From the NCBI GenBank assembly GCA_019722365.1, contig JADFUC010001040.1:310001-374000 (forward strand): a DNA stretch of 64,000 bases, in the 5' to 3' direction. How positions within the stretch are numbered: position 1 is the first letter of the stretch; each line of letters opens with the position of its first letter. The notes beneath the pieces were generated by a model. That model was not told the DNA's origin, ran no database searches, and was given only the letters and a program-made list of their open reading frames with translations. Position numbers and translations under genes: made by a program. This document shows, in pieces, positions 24,201 through 37,659 of this stretch. Source of the stretch: Lithospermum erythrorhizon. Its lineage: Eukaryota; Streptophyta; Magnoliopsida; Boraginales; Boraginaceae.

Positions 24201-26600
24201 ATAAAAGAGGAGAACAAAACGCTAAACTCAGAATACTACCGAATTCTCGGCGTTTCAGACGTAATTCCACCTAATCCGCGACGCGCCTCAACCACTGGCC
24301 GCGACGGTAGCCTTCCTTTAAACCACTTCAATACGAGATTCTACCATCATACACTGAGCCCACACCGTATAAAAGAGGGACAAGACGCAAGACTCTACCT
24401 TACCAGCTGAAATGCATTAGATGCGCTAAAAAATTGAATTGGAAGAAAATTATTTGAAATTTAGCCCCAAAAAATCTTCTTTAAGTGCATGACCTTTAAT
24501 TATTCAATTATCTTACAATCATTGATATGATTGGAAGTTAACTGATAAGTAAGAAAATGCACAAAGTGTGAAGATTTTAGGGGCATACAGAAAGTTGACC
24601 TTGTGGCATGATGAGAAGATAAAAGAAAAATGATTTCATCAGTAGCTACCGAGCACATGAGTTAGAGATTTGGATATTGCTAGTTGCTACATATGACGAC
24701 GGCAATGTGTGATGGCGGCTGCACATGAGTTAATTGATAAAAAATGATTAGTGAATCGAATTTAATCGATTCGTCGAAAAAAATTTCATAGCAATGATGG
24801 TTTAAAAAAATCAAAATAGATAAAAATTAATCGATTTCGGTTTTAGTATAAATCGAACGAAACCGACTAAACCGAACCGACTACATATATATTTTGTTCG
24901 TAATATTTATATTTGTGATATTTTTTAATTTTTCATTCAATTTTTAGATTTTTAAAATAAATTATTATACAATCTTTTAAATTAATAAATATGCCCCTCC
25001 AAATGTCGATGTAGAATTCAATGCGTAATTGTGTGTTCTAGGAATAGGAAACCTCACTATAGTTCAAAAAGTTTGAGGGTAAATAATAAGGTTTTGAATG
25101 TAGACAGTAAAATTTTAATTAATAAAATTCATTTTATGAATTTATTAATTGAGAGTTAATTTTTACACTGGGCCATACGAAGACACGCGCTGACAGTGGT
25201 TCGATCAAAATAATGATTCTAAACGGTGACCGACATATTAAGTAGTGCTAAAGCCAGTTTTAGACAAATAAACCTAACTTAAACCTGTAATGCGCTTCCG
25301 AAAGATACTTAAACGAAGATTCATGAAATATCGGGTCAATACGTAAATTCATCCTTGGCCTAAAATACTCCTATCAGAGCCTATATGGTTACTTTGAAAA
25401 GAAGTCAATGATCCGATTGGCCCGTAGACGCTCTAAATCAATCTAAGATGACATCCACTGAAATTTAACCAATTAATCGACCGTGCCCGAAAAGTTCTTA
25501 TAAACATCTCTGGCTTCAAAATCAGTTAATAAGTTAAAAGCTGCACAAGAAAAGCAGCAGGTGAGCAGAAGCTTCTCTCCAAGATCCTGCTCCTACAGAC
25601 CAATGGGGCTTCCAACAAATTCATACATAGAATTACGCCGCTTAAAGCCCTTGTACATTAAACTGTCGTTGCAAAAATACTGGCTGCCCCCCCTCGCATC
25701 ACCCAAATCCATACGTTATAATCAGCTGCTAAAGCAATCAGATATTAAATCCAAAATGCAGTGAACACGCCGGCCGAAGCTCCCCGTGAAATCCACGCCG
25801 CAGAAACACGCCGCAAGTTTCGCACAATTGGCTGTAAACTTAGTCAGCAGAATCACGCCATAAAGCCCCGCACATTAAATCCAAGGGAAACACGCCGAAG
25901 CCCATGACTGCATCAACTGTGAGAGACTGCTCGCCGAAACCCCATCTCAAACACCAACAGCGCCTCGAATACATCACTGTGAAGAACAGAACTAAGCCGC
26001 TATGCCCTCGCCGCTAAAGCAGTAACCCAAATTCCAAGCCTACACCTGCCTTCAAATTAACACGCACAATCCAACACGCACGGTCCAACTAGTACGGTCC
26101 ACCAGATGTCCAACACCCACATTCAAGTCCTACAAGTTCAAGTCCAAGACGTACGATCGTTCACAATAACCAATACCCAGATCAATCGCAAGTTCCCTGC
26201 TCGACCAACTAATGTCTAAGACCAAGACTACGCCCCGGCCCCGGCCCATGACACATATCCAACTCAATACCCCTACCAAATTCATTCAAGTCGAACTTCA
26301 CCGAAGATGTCAAGATACGTAGGAGAATCCTAGACTAATAGTCGACCCCAATCCATTTGATAAATTATTTCTTTGTAACAAGGCGATTTCCAAATGCAGC
26401 TTTATTATTCTGAAAAGTATATAAATAATAAAATCATTCTTCTCGACATTGAACATTTTCGTCCCAAAAGATTTCTTTTATTAATGTAATTTATGGGACA
26501 TTATAATTTTCTAGGATTGTAACTTGGTTCTACTATCTGAAAATCAAAACGACAATTAACTCATTGATTAAACAATCTTAGTTTGAGAATGATAGTTGGA
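24201..26600. repeat. Degenerate GC-rich repeat DNA with clustered short repeats
   Basis: Around 25640-25990 an imperfect unit built on 'acacgccg...aagcccc...cacattaaatcca' recurs at irregular spacing. At about 26070-26160 there is a second motif (cacggtccaac, ttcaagtcc). From about 26360 to 26480 the sequence looks like an LTR end (ttgtaacaaggcgatttcc, aagtatataaataataaaat). This may be the untranslated and LTR part of a Gypsy element. No coding domain is visible. Confidence 0.35.
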
Positions 26601-26619
26601 GAATGTTTGTTCAGGAAAG

Positions 26620-29600
26620 TAATCCCTAAGCCTATGCATGTTGATGATCAAAACGAGGAGAAAAGGACATAAAAGCTAAAGGAATGGAACGGAGTGAGCA
26701 GTGCACGAGCCTCCCGACGCATTCGAACAAGTACACGCTCCGATACATATCTAAAGCGTAATCTCGGTCCGAGGCTTTTAGGGACATCTTTCGATTTCGA
26801 AAGCGGGTCATAGAAAAAATTCAACTAGAAAAGAAATAAAGTGAAAGCTACCGCTTTGTTACATTTCAACAAGCGATCAACAAGAAGGTTCGCATCGTAG
26901 CAGTAACAAGAAGAAGACGGAGAGTTACTTCGTACTAGATTTTATGGGGCTGGCCATGTATGGGGGTACGATTCAGATTTAACCGAAAGATCTCTTGTTT
27001 CCTCAAATTTCTTTGATTGGTACAAGGCTGGGCTAAGCCCCTACTTAAGATTCCATTCATAAGTGAAAAAATTTTTGGTTAATGTGGACACTTTAGTTGT
27101 AAAGGACCACTACTCTAAAAATCCATTCCTCCAGCCTCAACAATCTCCATCACGACAAATTCATCCGTTATACAAGACGCAGTCCTTCGTGACATTCTCT
27201 ACCGGCTTGCTTCAACTCTTCCTACATTCACTCGGGAATGAAAGTCCATTCCTCGGCTTTTTTTGAACTCCTTCACTCGCTGAACAAATAAGTGTTCATC
27301 CAGTTCCCTCCCCTCACGCGATAATCGGGACGAGAACGGACTGATTCACCTCAAGCGCCCAATGTCTATAACCATACCACATGAACGCATTGCATCGCCT
27401 CATTCGGTATCAATGAAACGAAAGTTTATGTCTCAAGTCGTTGTTGATTCAAAACAATTTCAAGAAATACAAGTAGTATAAGGTTTCAACTTTGGCCGAT
27501 AAGTTGAACGCCGAGGAACCGAGGACCTTCTCGAGTATGTGATGTGTACTGAAAGGAACATCTTCAAATTCAAAATTGACTATGACGTAAGCAAGCTACA
27601 AGCACAAGAACCGCTAAATCTAAATACAGAAAGCAATGTATTCTATATTTCCAATAATCCAAAAAAAGAGTCTTAATCCTCTCCCTATCGGGTCCCACTC
27701 ACGCACCAAATAAAAACCCCATGTAAGATTCAGCCAACGCTGGGCACAAGGTTTCGCAGTGAGGGCTTTCCCAATAGCTGCTCGTGAGCGGTCACCACAA
27801 AATTTCTTTGTTAACGGAGGAGGCAAAGTCAACGACTGCGCCATCCTTCCTCGCTTGTCAATGGCTTAGATTTTGATCAAAGCATTCCGTAGATATCAGC
27901 AGTAGTAATTTAAAAATCTCTCCTCTTCTTAGCTGCACAATTTGTTTACACTCCCCACGCACACTCATCTTTGAAACGGAGTAGCCCATGACAGTCATCC
28001 CATGCTCGCCTTTTGTTTGATATGCTCATTCAAGATCAATACAAACTCAAACTAGACCAAAGTAAAGGAACTTCGAATTTTATTTCTTTCTTCATTTGAG
28101 CGAGGAACAGCCCTTTTTTTGCCTCCCTCTATTGAGCAGATCAAGTGCCCTCCCGCCAAGCCAATGACTCATAAATGTTCCCATCGCCTAAAGACTTCCA
28201 TTATCCTCTCACGCGAAACCTGTATAGCACCATACGATCGGTTGTCATGGCTGTCCAAGTCAGGTCTCTCTCAAAGTCAAGCCAGATATAATCTCAAAAA
28301 AATAGAGCCGAATAAGTTCCCTATCTCTTAGTCCGGTAGCGAGCCGAAGACGAGGAAACGCCGAGCGCCGCCTTTCCTGCGAGGCCACATGGGTCGAATA
28401 TACACACAATGAAATTATTTTGAATCACTTGCATCGTGATAAAGGGAAGTTGTGAATTCATATCTAGGTCCCGGTAGGAAATTCGAAGTCGGTCACAGAG
28501 AGCGAAGCCCGCTCCTTTGTTCTATCTCCATTTGTCTCACCCCGCCTAAAAGCTCGGGAGTTAATACCTATTATAATAATATTACTCTGCATAGTGAGCT
28601 GTAGTATTTACTTGCTTCCTCTTAGACCCAAGATTTGGCAATTCACCTATGACGGTCAAGTAATCGAACATTCTATCCCCCCCGCCTTGTTTCAGAGGTA
28701 GGTTGGGTGGTGTAGCGCATAACTGCTCATATAGTCAGCTCGATCAAGCGAATGGCCAATAAACAGATTACTATATTACTGTGGAACAAAGCGTAAATGC
28801 AGAGGTGATACCCTTTATGTGTCTTTCCTCAAAGGTTCTATTTATAACCGATTTCATCGCTCCTTCATCCCCCCTATCTCGATGATTCCGAATTTAAGAT
28901 CCGATAACTGAACGCGATCGGGCATAACCAAAGCCCTAAGAAATGCATGGGCAGAAGATTCACACTCCTCAAAAGCCCATAGGAACGGAGTCGACAAGCC
29001 CCACATCCATAGTACGAGTAGTTAAAGCAAATGAATGATTTGAAATTCGGAAGTTATTTCTTACCAATAACACTCTCAGATATATCGAGCTCAGAATGGT
29101 ACTGCACTAAAAAGTCTTCTACGGCGTTTACTTAGTATGATCGAACTTACGCTTCTTACGAAGCTTAGGTCATGCCGCCTTACTTCAAATGATAACCATT
29201 CGAAAGTGGACCGAGTCAAGCATTACAGCAACATTTACGCTTAGTTTTAATGAGCTGAAAAGGGATATCGGAATTTAATTGAGGTCTCGCGAACTGAGCC
29301 GAAATAGGCGCAGTTTTCCTCGCGCTATACTAGTTTGTCTCGCGCCAACGGGGCGTAAGTGGCGCGGCATATTAGTTTAATATTATTTGTAGTACGGATG
29401 AGATTGGGAGGCTTTACTACTACTACTACTAACCTTATACGTATAGTTTTTTCTCCGCACTGCCTTCTTCTCTACCTATACCCAGCTGAAGACCTAAAGA
29501 AGAATTCTGTGTCTTTCTCGAGCCGGGCGATTGCATCCCAGCTCACGCACAGAACTTTGCTCAGCTTCTTCCTAATGCCTTTTTACTTTTGTTTGGGATC

Positions 29601-29640
29601 CGTAAGAAAAAGGAGAAAGGTAACTCGCCATGTATATATC
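26620..29640. other. Candidate organelle-derived insertion (mitochondrial-like)
   Basis: Composition changes clearly: GC content rises, homopolymer AT runs vanish, and the texture resembles intergenic DNA of plant mitochondria (for example gaagcccgctcctttgttct near 28505 and cttagacccaagatttggca near 28621). The right edge is near 29620-29640, where AT-rich nuclear DNA resumes; the left edge is vague. I recognise no complete mitochondrial gene or tRNA, and the open frames here resemble no family. The alternative is yet another retrotransposon leader. Confidence 0.4.
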
Positions 29641-31345
29641 AGACTTTCTACTATGGAAAATGTTGTTTGAATTCTCTTGAAATGTTGTAGGGACTAAAAA
29701 ATTCATGTCATTTTGCGAATAAAATATACATGGTACATACAGTTTCATCTTGAGAATTGTAAAAGGAAAAGTTATCGGCAATGTAATCATGTGCAACATA
29801 TGTGGCTTCAATATTACATTAAGGGATGTTTGTTAAATTTAAAAACTGAAAACTGAAAATTGAAGTTTGAAAAATGAATAATTTAAATCAATTATCAATC
29901 TAAATTACGACTAATCTGAAGATTCAAAATATTTAAAGTGCTTGATAACAAATAAAGAAAAAACTTAAATTAAATTATTTTAACTTTACTCCTACCTTAG
30001 TTCATTAACTTATATATGAACTATATATTAAATAAATTATACTATAATAGATAAATAAATAATAAAATTTTATTAGTTAGATTATAAATAATAGTATAAA
30101 TATAATAATTTGATTAAATAAATATTGTAATATAAATAAATTTTAAATATCATTAAATAAATATTTAAAATTTATAAAAAAAAAATATAAAATTCAATAA
30201 ATTGACTACATACATACTAAAAATTGGGACAATAGCCACAAATTCTTCAATTAAATAAGAAAATAACCACTTGTCTTCATTTGAACCTATACCTGTAGAC
30301 ATCCTACTGTTAAAAAACGAACATAATTCTACCGCCATCCGTAATTAACTTCCAATAAAATCGGTTAGCGATTTGATCCCGTAGACAACCATATATATTT
30401 GATCATGTCTGCATGTCCTGATTGCCAAGAAGTCTTACATCAAATCGTTCGTTAAATAACGCATCAGTCTAATTTCATTTAATAAAATTACGATACACAA
30501 AGCCTATTACTAAAATTAAGTCACCTAATATAAATCCACAACATATAAGACACCAAATCGAACTCAATCAACGCCATATCTCAATTACACAACGTTAATA
30601 CGACAAATAGCCACCAAAAAACACGCTGAACAAGCCAACCACTGCCCTCTGGGCTTAACAAGATAACAAATTCGAAAGTAACAATACAAGATAATACATT
30701 GAATAAAATACATAAAGAAATTTAAAATTGAAAATATAAAGAATAACAAAAACAATGACAAAATAATTGACTCTTCATATTAACAATACAATACATTGAA
30801 TAAAATACAATCAAAAATAACACATCCGAGTATTATAAATCGAATGTAGAAAAGCCATGGGGATAAAAATTATTAACCCGTGATAAATCAATAATATGGG
30901 CAAGTAAAAAGGAGTAAGAGGTTGTTTTGCGTTAATCTAGAAGAGGTTAATCACAGATTATTCATTGGGCAGATAAAAATAAGCTAGGAATTTTAACTTA
31001 ATTTTTGTTATGATTTTGATAAGCATTAATTTATTACACTTAAAATAATTCATTAACAAATAAGTGTTAATAAATTGCTGAATTAATTAAATTTAAGCTA
31101 ATGAAGAATAAAACACCCGAGTGATTGAGGAAAAAACTAGTATAAAAAATTGGTCTCGCTCCGAACACTCTAAATAAAGATTTTCAGAATATAATTACAT
31201 CCATGATCCATCCCATTATAATTCTAAAAACGGGTTCTCAGTAAAATTGTGTTTCACTCACTACTAACTCCATTACATCCGAAAAGTTTTAAGAACAAAA
31301 ACATTCTCCCACTTAAATTGTGATGAAAATTGATAATTGAGTTAG
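29641..31345. other. AT-rich intergenic DNA 3' of the P450 gene
   Basis: Very AT-rich, with A/T homopolymers and no supported gene. The stretch just below 31346 should include the P450 3' UTR. A segment around 29825 (gggatgtttgttaaattt) resembles the start of hAT-type non-autonomous elements, but no partner end was found. Confidence 0.4.
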
Positions 31346-34300
31346 CTAATCCAAGGGCTCTAAATCAATTTGAACACCATACTTGGGTTTTATGGTCATG
31401 ACTACGATGGGGGCATGTCGATACTCCTTTGAAATTGTGAACCTAAACTTAGAGATGAGCATAGCTAGAATGATTTTAGCCTCCATTAGTGCAAAACTTT
31501 GGCCAACACAATTTCTTGGTCCGGCAGCAAATGGAAAGAAATGTTTTCCAGGAGAGAACGACTTGGATGAAAATCGATCAGGCTTGAATTCGTTCACATC
31601 GTCCCCCCAAATTTCCTCGCTATGATGTATAGCTATAACCGGTATCCAAATCGATAATCCCTTCGGAATGTGAAGGTCCCCTAGCTTGAGATCTTCAAAT
31701 GCCATGCGAGGAAGAACAGTAGCTGGGGGATAGAGTCTGAGTGATTCATTAATCACCATATTTAACTGCATATATACAAGAGTTGCAAAAGATTAACAAA
31801 TAATTCTATTGTTGCTAGAGGTTCATGACTAGAGTATACTTCTAAATCGATGAACACATATTATATGTTTCTAATCCATTGTAATTGATAATTTCACAAT
31901 TCATTTACTTGACAATTTCATAACTTTAAATGAATTTTGAAGATAATATTCCATACATTATTTAATGATTATAATAGGGAATAAAAAGTAATTGATGATG
32001 AGACTACGAGCCACTAGGGTTTGGTCGAAGACCCACATAGTAAATGAATGAAAAGAGTATTGGAACCATTCATAAAAGAGCACTCAGCACTCAGATTGCA
32101 AAAAGCAGTGGCAACTCGAGAGACGACAACTATCAACAATAGAAGGCACCACACCAGCCAATTTGCTCAATATGAGTAAATTAAAATGATATTTTTTCGA
32201 TTTATTTTTATACTAATATTTATCATGAATACTTTTTTAGTCATATAATGAAAAATAATATTTAGAAAACAAACCTAATTTTACAAATATATCATTTGTG
32301 CAAATAGAACAAGCTAGAATTAAAAATGATATTTATTTTATGTTTATAGGTGAAAGAATTAAAAATAATTTATCATTAACATTACGTATTCAAAAAAAAC
32401 GAAAACAATATTTATTAATTGTGCAATCTAATTCTGTAGAAAAATATGTTTCATAAAATTTAGTGTGCAAATTATTCATCACAATTTAATTATTACTTAA
32501 AAAAATATGTTTCATAAAATTGATTTTGCAATCTAATTATTCTTCCCAATTTAATTATTACGTAAAAAAACAATCAACCTACTTTATAAATTAAACAATC
32601 CATATAATTGTTTCATATTAAAATTAATAGTACTATTCAATACCACATACAACAATCACTATAATTTATACTGTAGTAAAAACTAGATTTTTTCTTAGAA
32701 TAAATTGGTCAAACCTTTCCCATCAATGGAAGGAAAAGGATTAAAATATAGAAACGTGCATTTCAATGAAAAGTAAACCTAGTTATTAATGCATTAGTGG
32801 TGTGATCGCCTTTTTGCGCATTCAAAGAAACATGATAAGATCATCCATCATTAATACGTACAATTAAAATGAAATGATTGCTTATTAGGAGTTGGGATGA
32901 TCTAGTGGTATGATATATGTAATATGATACTCCGTATAGAATTAGTAGTGATCTAGTTTTAGTTATTTATCTTGTTTATATTTAATATTAATATGAAAAA
33001 CAAATAATTACTTTCAAGTTAATTGTCGATTTGATCATAAATAATGGATTTAAGCCAGAAAAGTTATTAGTTTTCGAAATTCACACAAGACATAAGATAT
33101 TTGTGCCCAAAAGTTTCGATAAACCTTGTGACACTCATCCTTATTTCTACATTAAAAATGTAAACAAATGTATAACATTTGTCATCAGTGATAACGCTGG
33201 GCAATATTTGTATCACTTTTGAGACTAATATGCAACAGTGTAACAATCTCGAACTAAACTACAACTTATTCAATATTTTGGACCAAGTCGACAATGACCT
33301 CGATTACTTACCAATGTGAGTTTTGAATGCTGATCAAGAGAAGGTGCGCCACCATTGCACACTTGATTGACCTCTTCTCGGACTCGATCTTGCCAAGAAG
33401 GATTACTAGCCAAGAGCATGACTGTCCAAGTGAGTAAAAGTGCAGTGGTTTCATGGCCAGCAAAAAACATAGTTTTGCATTCATCCATAATTAATTGTAG
33501 ATTTAAACTGAAGCCATTATTCCCTTTCCTCTTTTGCATTTCATTTAGTAGGTTGCCTAGTAGGTCATTCCCATATGTAGTCCCACGACCGATCTCCACG
33601 CAGTCTTTACGGCTTTGTATAATCTCCATTAGCAATTTCTCCACTTCCATCTTTAAAACTTTTATTTCTCTATGATATTTGCTTGGGAAGAATCTGCAAC
33701 CATATACAATCAAATTTAGTTATTGTTTAGACTCTCTTATTTAGTTGTTATACAATCACCTTAATTGAGCTTCCTTTTTTAGTTATAATTAATTTGTTCA
33801 GTTTTGTAATGAAACATGATATAATATAATTCAGATGAAATATTTAGTCAAACAGATACATGTAATATCGTAGCCTAATAGTTTAGTGATACTTGAACCT
33901 ATATCCAAAAGATCTCAGGTTCGATTCCTGACAGAGAAAAGTATATTATACATACTTCCTCATCAATATTGAAAAACTAATATTGAAATGCTAGAAAAGA
34001 GATACTACATGAAATAATAATGGTCCGTTATCTTTGCAAATAAATAAAATTCATTCTATGCATTTATACTCTCCACCATATATCATTATCCTTTTTTTCA
34101 CATACTTTACATCTACTCCGTCGAAGTATTTATTTAATTTTGCATAAAAAATGTTTTCATTAATTAAGTAATAAAGTCACATTATTAAATCACTAGATCA
34201 TTAGGACAGAAAAGGAGTATATTATAAAAATAAGATATGAAGATAATAAATTATAATGGGTGTGATTTCAAGAGAAGAAGTGGAACAAAAAATGAGAAAT

Positions 34301-37300
34301 TCTTTAATATATTTACCTACTACCAGGAAGGCACAAGTGGCGAGTAGCTTGAGCACACTGTTTCTGTAGAATAGTTAACAAATGGAATATTTGCTTGCCC
34401 TTTTCATAGCTAGAGCCAAACTCTGTCTTTGCTATAATATCAGCAGTTAGTAAAGCCATATACTCTCCAATCTCTACTACTACTCCTCCTTTTCCACCAT
34501 TTCTCTTATGCCCATTCACTGTTTTTTGAAGTGACTCCAGCAATTCCATTGTGCTCTCCACCACGAATCCCGCATAACTCTATTTTAGATTCACAATAAT
34601 AAAATATTAACCAAAGATGTCCTCTAAGATTTGTATAGATTTACATGTGTATTTATTAAGAAATGAGTTAATTTGGCATATATGCCCTCAATTAATAATC
34701 ATTTATTTATTAACCAAAAATATTCTCTTACTCGAAAAGTATTATTTCATATTTTATTTGAATCACTTACTCTAACTGTTGCATTAGTTAGGAATTTTTG
34801 TATTCGTTATTTATAATATTCATTGTTAATTTATAAAAAAAAATGAAAGACAATTGGTGTAAAGATTAATGAATATATATAACGATAATTAAAAAAAATC
34901 AAGAAATTTAAGTTGAAATGATAAGTTAGAAAACGATCGGAGGAGTAGTACATTTTAAGGATGACATTAAAGTCATCACATTCTTACTTTTTCTCCGTCG
35001 TCGACTCTGATATCTTTCCAAAAGAAAAAACAAACTCGAATGATTTATGGGTAAAATTGACAGAAAATTAATATACTCCATACATCCAAAAAGATTTGTT
35101 ACATTTTTTAGGCTCTTAACATAATTAAAATTAATATTATGAACAAATACTTAAAATATTAATTTTGATTATTAACAAATACTTAAAATATTAATTTTGA
35201 TTATTAAAAATTAACTACATATATACCTTGATTCTTTCTCCCATGAACACTGGTGCAACAATATGCCTCTGGTGCTTCCATTCATCACCATTGGCCATCA
35301 ATAGACCTTTTCCAATGAAATGTTTCGTACCTTCTCGCTGTAACCATGATTTTCCCGAAACTGTGCTATATTTTGTTAATAATTCCTTTATTAAATTCAT
35401 TTCCGTTAAGCACATTCTTGGCTCCGTCCCATTCCAGTATATAAATCTTTTCCCTGATGAAATAAACAAATTAGAATAATAGCTACTTATCAATTTAATA
35501 AAAATGAATAATTAAGACTACCTCCATCCGTATACTATTACCAAACTTGGTAAATTGTCCTGCACTCTTACATACTAACACCTTTATGGTGGTAATCTAT
35601 GTTAATTTTTCGATTTATTTAAATTTTTTTAATATACGCAATGTACTCTGGGACGAATTTGAAAATAAAAATAATTACAAATATACTATAACGTTGAGAA
35701 TTTACATATTTTATCAGTAGTAGTGATAAACGTATTCCTGCATTTGGAAACAAGAAACGTAGCTAATATTATTTGGCGACTTTATGCCAGTTCAATCAAT
35801 ATTGTTCACCTCCAAGTAATTTATCAGCTGCCCCCAACCAACTCTAATCACTGAATTCAACATTTACAAAATTAAAACGAAGTTAAGACTATATTAAGAT
35901 AAAGATTGCAGCAAAACCCAATTCCATCACCTTAATTGATTAATGTAGCTTTGATATGAGTTAAACTTATTACTCAATAATAAAATATATTAAAAATAAA
36001 ATAAAAATGCTCAAATTCCGATGGAAAAAGACTTGCAAATGCTCCGTAAAAAACAAAACCAAATTTGGATTGCCTCAGTTAATGTTGATGCCATGCTTCC
36101 CAAAATACTATTTACTGATATATTTGTTCTTGAAATATCATGTAAAAGTTTCTTGAAATATCATGTAAAAGTTCTTTTAACAATGAAATGAAACTATTAT
36201 TGCTTCTATTCTTTTCTTGGATCCAATCGTTAAAAGTTATTGTCATTAAGCTTTTTTTGCTCATTAATAATTAAAATACAAATTATACCATTTTTTCGAT
36301 ATATTTTATTTTTCTTTACATTTTGCGTAATACGTACCCATTTTCAATAAAAAAATCATTACCGCCAATTATATGCTATTGCTTTTTAACTTTTAAGAAT
36401 CTACTCAACTCGCTTAACGAATTTTGAACGGCTTTAATAAAATAATTTTGGGTGACACTTTAAAAAATAGAAAATCACATTTTATAGTCTTCCATCGAAA
36501 TTTCGTATACAATATTAACTAGATCGCATTGGGTCCTATCATTAATTTAACCAACCTCCTTTAATATAGCATGATAAAAACAATCTAACCACTACAATAA
36601 ATGCTTTTGGTCTAGTTTTAACTCTCAAGAGTTTAAAATTCGCCAAAGATCAGCAGAACCATCACCCAAACTTTCACCGAAGCCATTCCACTGATCCAAC
36701 TTTAAATCAATACAAAACCATTCTACAAGACTTTTCTCCGTGCCAACTCAACAATTCCAAGTATCATCCTTGCCACTCACTATGACTGGGCACCAAGCAA
36801 ACTTAAACGTTAAATTAAATTTTAAAAACAAAATAAAAAAAGGGGCAAAAATCGATTTCAAATTCTAACCCCCCAAATCGGAATATATAACTCAATCAAG
36901 CAATAAATCTATTTGAGGGAGATTTCATGTAATAATTTTGTAAGATTTGATATAATCAATTTAGGGTTGCGTTGTATGAAATCGATTGCCTCTTTTTTTT
37001 TTAAAATTTAAATATTTGACTTTAATTAGACATAACTAATCATGGGCTTTACTAAAAAATTAACATCTTACCATTATTTATCAATTTAATTAAATATTCA
37101 AAAGATACTTAATAAAAAATCCTGAATAAAATTAAAAGGATTACATAACTTTCAAATTTTAAAAATATGATTTAAATATTAAAAAAGATGAAAAGTACTC
37201 ATAAATTTCTTTAAAAAAAAATAATATTATTTAAGATTAAAAAAAGAGAAAGTACCATAAACTTTGAGACTGCATGGAGAAGTGCTAAATTATGTCGTGG

Positions 37301-37529
37301 CCATTGCTCCAAGCAAATAAGAGAGGTGGATTTAGCAACTAGTGTTGCCATCTCCGGTATGGGTGTTTTGAATTAACGAGCTTTCAGCCAAAGGACACCT
37401 TTGCTTCTCCATAGTTTTTTTTATATGCCTTGGTATTAACCAATAACAAGATATTGTATCAAAACAAATTTTATAAAACAACCATAGTAACACGGCTGAG
37501 AAAACAGCGATGAAAATCACATCCGCCAT
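31346..37529 (-). CDS. CYP735A: CYP735A-type cytochrome P450 (cytokinin trans-hydroxylase), exon 1 damaged
   Basis: Five minus-strand exons: 37529-37256, 35453-35227, 34579-34317, 33693-33312 and 31765-31346. Exon 1 begins with a membrane anchor (MADVIFIAVFSAVLLWLFYK) and DTISCYWL, as in CYP735A. Exon 2 has KSWLQREGTKHFIGKGLLMA, exon 3 TADIIAKTEFGSSYEKGK and QATRHLCLPGSR, exon 4 the I-helix AGHETT, and exon 5 the ExxR motif (ESLRLYPP), FKPDRF and the haem loop FAAGPRNCVG. CYP735A enzymes in the endoplasmic reticulum hydroxylate isopentenyladenine nucleotides to trans-zeatin types. Exons 2-5 are clean, with GT-AG introns and compatible phases. Exon 1 shifts frame after about residue 43, loses the proline-rich hinge, has an in-frame stop, regains the homologous frame at IPEMATLVAKSTS, then decays again and is about 11 nt short overall. 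As written, no full-length enzyme is encoded. This is either a pseudogene or a local sequence error. Confidence 0.88.
32440..32566. repeat. Tandem duplication, about 63-bp unit, in P450 intron 4
   Basis: Two adjacent copies share aaaaatatgtttcataaaat, then a variable middle, then caatttaattattac. There is no coding capacity. Confidence 0.8.
33016..33300. mobile_element. MITE next to the exon 4 donor of the P450 gene
   Basis: The left end aagttaattgtcgatttgat and the right end (other strand) aggtcattgtcgacttggtc match the MITE at 20031-20234, as do internal phrases such as caatatttgt and tgcaacag. The element ends about 10 bp from the exon 4/intron 4 boundary (33312/33311), leaving the donor gtaagtaatc intact. 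Confidence 0.65.
33870..33995 (+). repeat. tRNA-derived SINE in intron 3 of the P450 gene
   Basis: The segment shows an A-box-like tagtttagtgatacttg and, about 30 bp on, a B-box-containing gatctcaggttcgattcctg (ggttcgattcc is a full polymerase III B-box). The spacing fits plant tRNA-related SINEs. It is not a functional tRNA, since there is no cloverleaf. The target duplication was not resolved. Confidence 0.6.
35142..35205. repeat. Perfect 32-bp tandem duplication in P450 intron 2
   Basis: Two identical 32-bp copies (each starting aacaaatacttaaaatatta) lie just inside intron 2, about 21 bp past the donor of exon 2. Perfect identity implies a recent duplication. Confidence 0.95.
36128..36173. 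repeat. Perfect 23-bp tandem duplication in P450 intron 1
   Basis: Two identical copies of a 23-bp unit that starts tcttgaaatatcatgtaaaa stand side by side. Confidence 0.95.
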
Positions 37530-37636
37530 TATAGGGTGTTCTACTTCTAATTTTTATGTAGCACTCACTCGAAGGAATGAATACAAAAAAGTTGATTTCT
37601 GTGGAGATTGGTGTCTTGTTTTGATAGTGGTGCGCC

Positions 37637-37649
37637 CATATATATAATG
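37637..37649 (-). promoter_or_regulatory. TATA box of the P450 gene
   Basis: On the minus strand attatatatatgg lies about 110 bp upstream of the P450 start codon, followed by an A/C-rich leader. Spacing and sequence fit a plant core promoter, with transcription starting roughly 30 bp downstream. Confidence 0.5.
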
Positions 37650-37659
37650 TGCAAAACAT

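Noticed and set aside
33890..33945. Possible tRNA gene from A- and B-box motifs
   Set aside because: It cannot fold as a full cloverleaf; the layout fits a SINE head better.
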